A DNA stretch of 64,000 bases from Shewanella sp. UCD-KL12. GTDB taxonomy: Bacteria > Pseudomonadota > Gammaproteobacteria > Enterobacterales > Shewanellaceae. Below, in pieces: positions 59,167 through 64,000 of the stretch (position 1 is its first letter; each line of letters starts with the position of its first letter). The position numbers and the translations under genes were made by a program. Location of the stretch: the NCBI RefSeq assembly GCF_001957125.1, contig NZ_MPHJ01000011.1, forward strand, positions 62,423-126,422, given 5' to 3'. The notes beneath the pieces were generated by a model. The model saw nothing but the letters and a program-made list of their open reading frames with translations, did no database searches and was not told the DNA's origin.

Positions 59167-61633
59167 CACGATACCCTTGTAATAAATGCAATAATTTCTC
59201 GGCGCTAGCCTGACACTCATCACTAGGAATATGCGTATCTCGCCTCAACTCTAACCACTGCATATAACACTGTTCAAAACCACACAGCTGACTAAAATCA
59301 AGCCAATAACACTCAGCTAAGATATGGGCTGGACACTGCTGATGTACAACAGTCTCAGCCCTTTTTCGGTAACCAGTATCGGCGCAACGCGCAGTGAAAC
59401 TAGGAAAGATAACTGAGACCTGACATGAGATTGAATCTTCTAGCGATAAATGCTTCTCTGTAGGCCTTAATAGCAAATGCTCAACGACATACACCCCTTC
59501 ACAACTCCGATTTAAGTGAGCCAAATGCTCTCGCAAGATATTAGCCAAACGGTTCACTTTGCTGACATGACTACTAGTGCCAATAAAGATAGATTGTTGA
59601 GATTGCTCTGAGGTGAGATCTCTGGTTTTCTGCTCTGTGAGATAAAGGTCATAGACGGATGTGCGATCTCTTTTAATCAACTTATAGTTGTTGATATCGA
59701 CACCTTTACGGAAAAATGTCTCACCGATAATACCCTTTTGCAAAGGCTGTAAGGCCAGGGTCATCTTAGAAACTTTTTGCCTGTCTATACTCTTTTCACC
59801 GCTCATCAAGGGAATAGCGAGTAGCTGTTTTTTCATCGCATCATTCAGAATAACCTGATTGTGTAACGGGTAATTGATCTGTTCAAACTCACTGTCACAG
59901 ACAATCTCTAACGGTTCGCGTTTCACTAGACTCGTATAGGGCCACCTGTTGATTGGCATACCTAAGTGATAGCTAAGCCTATGTTGAAAGCCGCCTATAT
60001 TACTGTCAAAAGTGCGATAACAGCGGTAATCAAATGCCCCACCTCTATCACGTCCCATCGCTACCACATCATTGAGATATTGATACTTATTTTCTAAGAC
60101 ACACGCTTCAAGCGCATTTGGGCTGTCATAATAATTAAACTGTCGAATAATGGATTGATCTAACTCTTCACCATAGAGGGCAAGTAGATAATCCAGTACC
60201 CGCCCCTTCCTGTCATAAAAGTGATCGAACTGTGCCAATATTTCATCAAATCGCCTCTCTTCTTTGGCTGGGTAAATCAGCTCAATACCATGAAATTCCT
60301 GTGAATCTAAGGTGTGGAACTGGTAGCTAGATTTGACATTTCTATCTATAGAGAACAGAGACTTAATACTGCTAATATTCTTTGAAAAATTTGCCATTAA
60401 CTGTTCAAACACCAACAGATAACCACGTAGTTGACTGGCATTAGCTCTATCTTCTATCGCTGAAAATGCACCTACGCCATTCACACTCAAGTTATAACTG
60501 ATAGGGAAGTGTTGCTGGATAGAGTGATACTCTTGGGTTTGACGAAAATGTCCCCGCGTCACTTGATATAAACTACTCACTTCCTGACGAGTATGACGTA
60601 TCGAATATTGCTTAAATTGGCGATGTGCCAAGTGAGTTTGAAATGTTTCAAAATGCAGGTTAATCGGTTGATGATGTCGTTTTAAGCTCACCAGTACCTC
60701 CTCTTCAAAATGAGGTAGCTGTAACCAGGTTTTATCTCTTATCACCTGTTCAATAGAGCCGTTTTCAGTAAGGTTATCGCCAACGTCGACCAGAGCTAGT
60801 TGTTCAATACTGTCTATCTCTTTTATACACCTCAGCTTTGAGTAGAGTGATGCCAGTGTCCTTTGTGCTTGCGTTACATCGATACCCTCTAATTTATACC
60901 TGCCGTGCAAAGCCGCTGGGCCAGAAAGGATCTGCTCAAGATTCCTCCCGGCATTAATTTGCTCTTCATAACTTTCAACCTTGAGCTCCCCCATGACCCA
61001 CTGATGACAAAGGGTGTAGATCTCAGCCAATACATATTCAGCATCGCAATGATCCACCAGTTGAATATCTGCGATAAGTTGATAACCCTTATCCTTGATG
61101 ATCGTTATCTTGGCAACATCTTCAGCCAGATTGCGATTTTTGCTGAAAATATGGGAAACTTTATCAACAACCTTATTTGCCAGTGAGGGACGAGACTGGC
61201 ATTTATCACGCATCAATGGCGTCAGTTGCAGTTCGATGTTGTATAGGCCGATGTACCCTGAACTAACGGGGCTAATCCACACCCTATCGACCTCGGCAAT
61301 AGAGTCTAAAAGCAGTTGTTGATAGTCTTCTATCGTGCATGCTCTAGCGGGTAACACTGCTTCGGGTAGTGCTAACGCCAACTGTTTATAGTTGAGCGAA
61401 CCATCGACTTGAGCCAGCAGGTCTTCAGCAGAGAAATCCGTTTGATAATTTAGCTCAGTCAATCCATAACAGAGCTGCTCAATAATCGTCACCCCTGGAT
61501 CGTGAGCGTTATAATCTGTCCAGATATCCCCTGAATAAGCTTGCGCGTACTCGATCGCTTCACGCCTTAAGTTATAAAAACTTGAGGCGTCACTTTTTAC
61601 GTCGTGCCTAGCAATACTTGCGCTATTGCTCAT
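59144..61633 (-). CDS. eCIS baseplate-associated protein (Afp12/gp6-like)
   Basis: 829 residues. The N-terminal motif IWTDYNAHDPGVTIIEQLCYGLTEL is the signature of gp6/baseplate-J-like wedge proteins in phage-tail-like systems. The middle has RYKLEGIDVTQAQRTLASLYSKL and GYLLVFEQLMANFSKNI; the C-terminus includes VYVVEHLLLRPTE and FPSFTARCADTGYRKRAETVVHQQCPAHI, recurrent in such proteins. GAGGTGA 5 nt before the ATG is a strong ribosome site. It is overlapped by neighbours on both sides (11 nt and 23 nt). It probably forms part of the baseplate wedge with the protein encoded at 62491-64000. Confidence 0.85.
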   Translation of the reverse strand: MSNSASIARHDVKSDASSFYNLRREAIEYAQAYSGDIWTDYNAHDPGVTIIEQLCYGLTELNYQTDFSAEDLLAQVDGSLNYKQLALALPEAVLPARACTIEDYQQLLLDSIAEVDRVWISPVSSGYIGLYNIELQLTPLMRDKCQSRPSLANKVVDKVSHIFSKNRNLAEDVAKITIIKDKGYQLIADIQLVDHCDAEYVLAEIYTLCHQWVMGELKVESYEEQINAGRNLEQILSGPAALHGRYKLEGIDVTQAQRTLASLYSKLRCIKEIDSIEQLALVDVGDNLTENGSIEQVIRDKTWLQLPHFEEEVLVSLKRHHQPINLHFETFQTHLAHRQFKQYSIRHTRQEVSSLYQVTRGHFRQTQEYHSIQQHFPISYNLSVNGVGAFSAIEDRANASQLRGYLLVFEQLMANFSKNISSIKSLFSIDRNVKSSYQFHTLDSQEFHGIELIYPAKEERRFDEILAQFDHFYDRKGRVLDYLLALYGEELDQSIIRQFNYYDSPNALEACVLENKYQYLNDVVAMGRDRGGAFDYRCYRTFDSNIGGFQHRLSYHLGMPINRWPYTSLVKREPLEIVCDSEFEQINYPLHNQVILNDAMKKQLLAIPLMSGEKSIDRQKVSKMTLALQPLQKGIIGETFFRKGVDINNYKLIKRDRTSVYDLYLTEQKTRDLTSEQSQQSIFIGTSSHVSKVNRLANILREHLAHLNRSCEGVYVVEHLLLRPTEKHLSLEDSISCQVSVIFPSFTARCADTGYRKRAETVVHQQCPAHILAECYWLDFSQLCGFEQCYMQWLELRRDTHIPSDECQASAEKLLHLLQGYRDAGQCHG

Positions 61634-62498
61634 GATTCACCTCAGCCTGAGCCGCGTTACAATCTTGCATATATTCATCAGCCCACAATTTTGAGATGTG
61701 GTAACAAATATTGATCCCTTCACCATAATCAGTGTTTGATTTCATCTGCAGATAATATGGACGATAGGCGGAGCTGTTCTCTTCGCTCTTTGGAGCACTC
61801 ACCCAACGAACTTTCAGCTTATCCGATGAAGATGAATAGTAGGCATGTTGGCACTTAATGGGCTTTTTGAATGTCAGCCAATTGAATAGATCGAACCATA
61901 ATCGAGAAGGGTTGCAGGTATTCATGGCTATAGCTCGCAGCATGGCATAGCGGCCGGTTCGTTTAATCCCCACGCCTGCCATCACCTCAAAAGCCTGCAC
62001 ACCTTCCAATAGCGGGGTAACATTGTGCCATTGACCATCCGCCTTCACCGTTCCAGTACCTTCAAGTTCCTCAAAAGCACTACCGAGTCGGCCCGATGCC
62101 TTAATCATGCCGTTGACATCTAAGGCATGCATTGGCTTATCTTTATTGACCCCAAGTCGGCCATGAGGCGAAATACACAATGTGCTAGCAACGGGTTTAT
62201 TCGTGACCTGACCATTGGCTAACTCTTGCTTCTCCGGTGCCTTAAATAATAGGCTGTCTATCTCCTGATCAAACTTGATACTCCATAAGACTTGCTCTGG
62301 CTCACTGTCACGATAGAAGCTTAAAAGGTTAGCATTCTCCTCTAATGATGAGACTTTAAAGCCTTCATTCACTGATTTATCGAAACCTTCCTCAAGCGTG
62401 TTTAAACATGAATCAATCAAGTCTGAGAAGTGCTCTGATTGGGGAAGCGCGCCTTTCCTGAAATAGTTTTTAAGGGTACTCCTATTACGTTTAGCCAT
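61623..62498 (-). CDS. eCIS fibre/adhesin-like protein
   Basis: 291 residues. The N-terminus RSTLKNYFRKGALPQSEHFSDLIDSCLN is a recurring start in eCIS-linked proteins that may anchor to the particle. A middle region reads ISPHGRLGVNKDKPMHALDVNGMIKASGRLG, then GTVKADGQWHNVTPLLEGVQAFEVMAGVG, followed by a beta-rich C-terminal domain. It resembles small tail-fibre or receptor-binding-type components of such loci. It overlaps the upstream gene by 8 nt and the downstream gene by 11 nt, so it belongs to the operon. Its target is unknown. Confidence 0.75.
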   Translation of the reverse strand: MAKRNRSTLKNYFRKGALPQSEHFSDLIDSCLNTLEEGFDKSVNEGFKVSSLEENANLLSFYRDSEPEQVLWSIKFDQEIDSLLFKAPEKQELANGQVTNKPVASTLCISPHGRLGVNKDKPMHALDVNGMIKASGRLGSAFEELEGTGTVKADGQWHNVTPLLEGVQAFEVMAGVGIKRTGRYAMLRAIAMNTCNPSRLWFDLFNWLTFKKPIKCQHAYYSSSSDKLKVRWVSAPKSEENSSAYRPYYLQMKSNTDYGEGINICYHISKLWADEYMQDCNAAQAEVNHEQ

Positions 62499-64000
62499 CT
62501 TGTTGAGTTCCTTCTACATACTGTTTAGCTCCTTCATCGTCACCAATAATGAAGTTGCCTCCCACCTCAAGTTCACTTATCCCTGTTTGTGTGGGTTTAA
62601 GATCGATCTCTTCATTAATAATCTCTATCACCTGGTGGCTATATGGCATCAACAGACACCAAGGAGCACTAGCCTCAATACCTGTTTCAATTTGATTAAC
62701 GGGGGAGCTCTGTTTTATCCCATCTGCGGCTACACTATCGGCTAGCTGAAACGCCGGTAACGCTTGCTGTGTCTGCTTAATAATGTGTAAGGCTGACACA
62801 TCAGTAACAAATTTAATGTAATTAAGCTGGCGTATATATGAGTCAATATCTTTAGTTTTGAGCAGCCAACCAAAGCCGGTATTAATGGCCTTGTCACTCC
62901 AGGGACAGAGAAAATCACAGATATCCTGGTTTAACTTCGAGATCATCAAACCAGCATGTAAACCGGGTAAAAACTTAACCGCACAACGCACCTGCACACT
63001 CTCATAAACGGGTCCTCTAACATCAATCTTAATAAACTGAGGCGCACGTAAAGCGATAAATTGCTGCACTTTATTGAGCAAGTTTCGGCTGATATTAAAG
63101 TCATCGCACAGTTGATGCTGGCACTGATTAACCTTAGGCCGAACAATAATCAGTAAGTGTCCAGGCTGTTTATTTTGTTTGTTGAAAATGCAATTTGAAA
63201 TGCATTTGACTCGATCAATTTCGGGAAACGCTTCTAGAATTAAATGCTCATAATCCCAACTACTCACAGCTCTGCCTTTGTGCCTGAGCCGCTCACTGAC
63301 ACGCTGCTTAAATTCACCTTCACTCTCTTGTTTCTTGCCGTCAAAACTCACGGTGACTTGTGACACCTTATCTAGACCTGCCACAGGGTGGAGCGTTTTC
63401 CACTTTGTAGGGAGCTGCAGGATCTTGCATGGGGTCTCACCAGGAGCTTGTCGAGTCGCCTTGCCCGCATGTGTGCTTATAGATAGACAACGACCATAAC
63501 TAGACAGTGATTGATTTGCGCAGGCTCTTAGCCAAAACAACCCCTTTGGCATAACAGTATTTTCGATACTGAATGTCTCAGGCAACATAAACGACATAAT
63601 GCCTGACGTCGTTAAACCAAATGTTGTATCAGACATAATCTGGCGATTTGAGAAGGGCAACCAACGGTTATGACTGAGATAAAACCACTGAATATCACTG
63701 GGTTTGTCATTAGGGTTAAGACTTGCCTTCTCATCAAAATGGAAGAAAAGAGTGAGCATGTCAGCAAGTTTTAATGATTCTATACCGATAAAAAGATTGC
63801 CGTCAGAAGCATATCGAGGAAACAGGTACTTGAGTTCGGGTTGCTGCCTATGTTTAGAAATAGGATATATTTGCTGAAAACCAAAAGGGTGTATATGGGT
63901 CACACTATGCTGAGCAAGGTTCTTTTTTTGATTTTGTGGATGCAGGTGGATAACAGTATTAGCACAGTAGTTCACCGACAGACGACTCAGCGCTGGTGTA
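62491..64000 (-). CDS. Baseplate J-like protein of the contractile injection system (N-terminus beyond window)
   Basis: The frame remains open to the right window edge, so at least 502 C-terminal residues are present. The segment FKQRVSERLRHKGRAVSSWDYEHLILEAFPEIDRVKCISN is characteristic of gp6/J-type wedge proteins, where the SERLRHKxRAxxxWDYExLxL pattern is conserved. Following sequence (GHLLIIVRPKVN, FIALRAPQFIKIDVRGPVYESVQVRCAVKF) fits the same family. In-frame GTG at 63975 is internal, not the start, because codons upstream continue without stop. It overlaps the next gene by 8 nt. Confidence 0.88.
   Translation of the reverse strand, partial: TPALSRLSVNYCANTVIHLHPQNQKKNLAQHSVTHIHPFGFQQIYPISKHRQQPELKYLFPRYASDGNLFIGIESLKLADMLTLFFHFDEKASLNPNDKPSDIQWFYLSHNRWLPFSNRQIMSDTTFGLTTSGIMSFMLPETFSIENTVMPKGLFWLRACANQSLSSYGRCLSISTHAGKATRQAPGETPCKILQLPTKWKTLHPVAGLDKVSQVTVSFDGKKQESEGEFKQRVSERLRHKGRAVSSWDYEHLILEAFPEIDRVKCISNCIFNKQNKQPGHLLIIVRPKVNQCQHQLCDDFNISRNLLNKVQQFIALRAPQFIKIDVRGPVYESVQVRCAVKFLPGLHAGLMISKLNQDICDFLCPWSDKAINTGFGWLLKTKDIDSYIRQLNYIKFVTDVSALHIIKQTQQALPAFQLADSVAADGIKQSSPVNQIETGIEASAPWCLLMPYSHQVIEIINEEIDLKPTQTGISELEVGGNFIIGDDEGAKQYVEGTQQDG

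Overview
The window looks like chromosome from a marine Shewanella or a close gammaproteobacterial relative. The evidence is the gene content: a pepsin homologue of the shewasin type, a SonM/SonA-like split borosin system, an ScsBCD thiol system, MetJ/MetR control of metE, and a B12 riboswitch on btuB. No rRNA, tRNA, insertion sequence or CRISPR array was found.

Region 1 (1-13.2 kb). A truncated GMC oxidoreductase, a Tat-exported gluconate dehydrogenase subunit 3 homologue and a TlpA-like thioredoxin form one minus-strand operon. Next come a D-amino-acid-dehydrogenase-like flavoenzyme, a small exported protein and a RidA family protein. A minus-strand operon then encodes a membrane fusion protein, an RND efflux pump and ScsB-ScsC-ScsD, which links envelope efflux to periplasmic thiol-disulfide chemistry. 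A small cysteine-containing membrane protein lies upstream.

Region 2 (13.5-28.6 kb). Mostly housekeeping and regulation: a CDGSH-glutamate synthase fusion, divergent metE/metR with MetJ and MetR sites, an HDOD protein, a GDSL lipoprotein esterase, a MITE-like element, and btuB behind a cobalamin riboswitch and a MetJ array. A BlaI/BlaR1 pair follows, in which BlaR1 carries a TonB-like tail. DUF805 and DUF2059 proteins, an azurin and a secreted amidohydrolase complete the region.

Region 3 (28.9-35.2 kb). This is the most interesting locus. A cytoplasmic pepsin-like protease and a GNAT acetyltransferase precede a borosin alpha-N-methyltransferase (SonM-like) and two paralogous precursor peptides (SonA-like). 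The precursors are separated by a roughly 350-bp tandem repeat array. A short version of the same repeat is embedded in frame in the protease gene. A TPR-GGDEF protein starts 14 nt after the second precursor. Together they could form a RiPP pathway: precursor, backbone methylation, proteolysis, and possibly acetylation.

Region 4 (35.3-46.5 kb). A class II aldolase/dehydrogenase-like protein, an LsrK-type kinase and a cupin, then an FMN reductase with a divergent LysR regulator, a DUF5666 lipoprotein, a symporter fused to a periplasmic binding domain, a type IV pilin-like protein and a porin-like protein.

Region 5 (46.7-64 kb). The distal half of an extracellular contractile injection system (eCIS), read on the minus strand: a baseplate J-like protein (cut by the window end), a fibre-like protein, a second baseplate protein, a 1,655-aa tape-measure-type protein, an AAA+ ATPase, a 924-aa membrane protein of unknown function, and a DUF4157-led effector ending in an R-STS-ExE ADP-ribosyltransferase domain. 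Sheath, tube and spike genes would lie beyond 64 kb.
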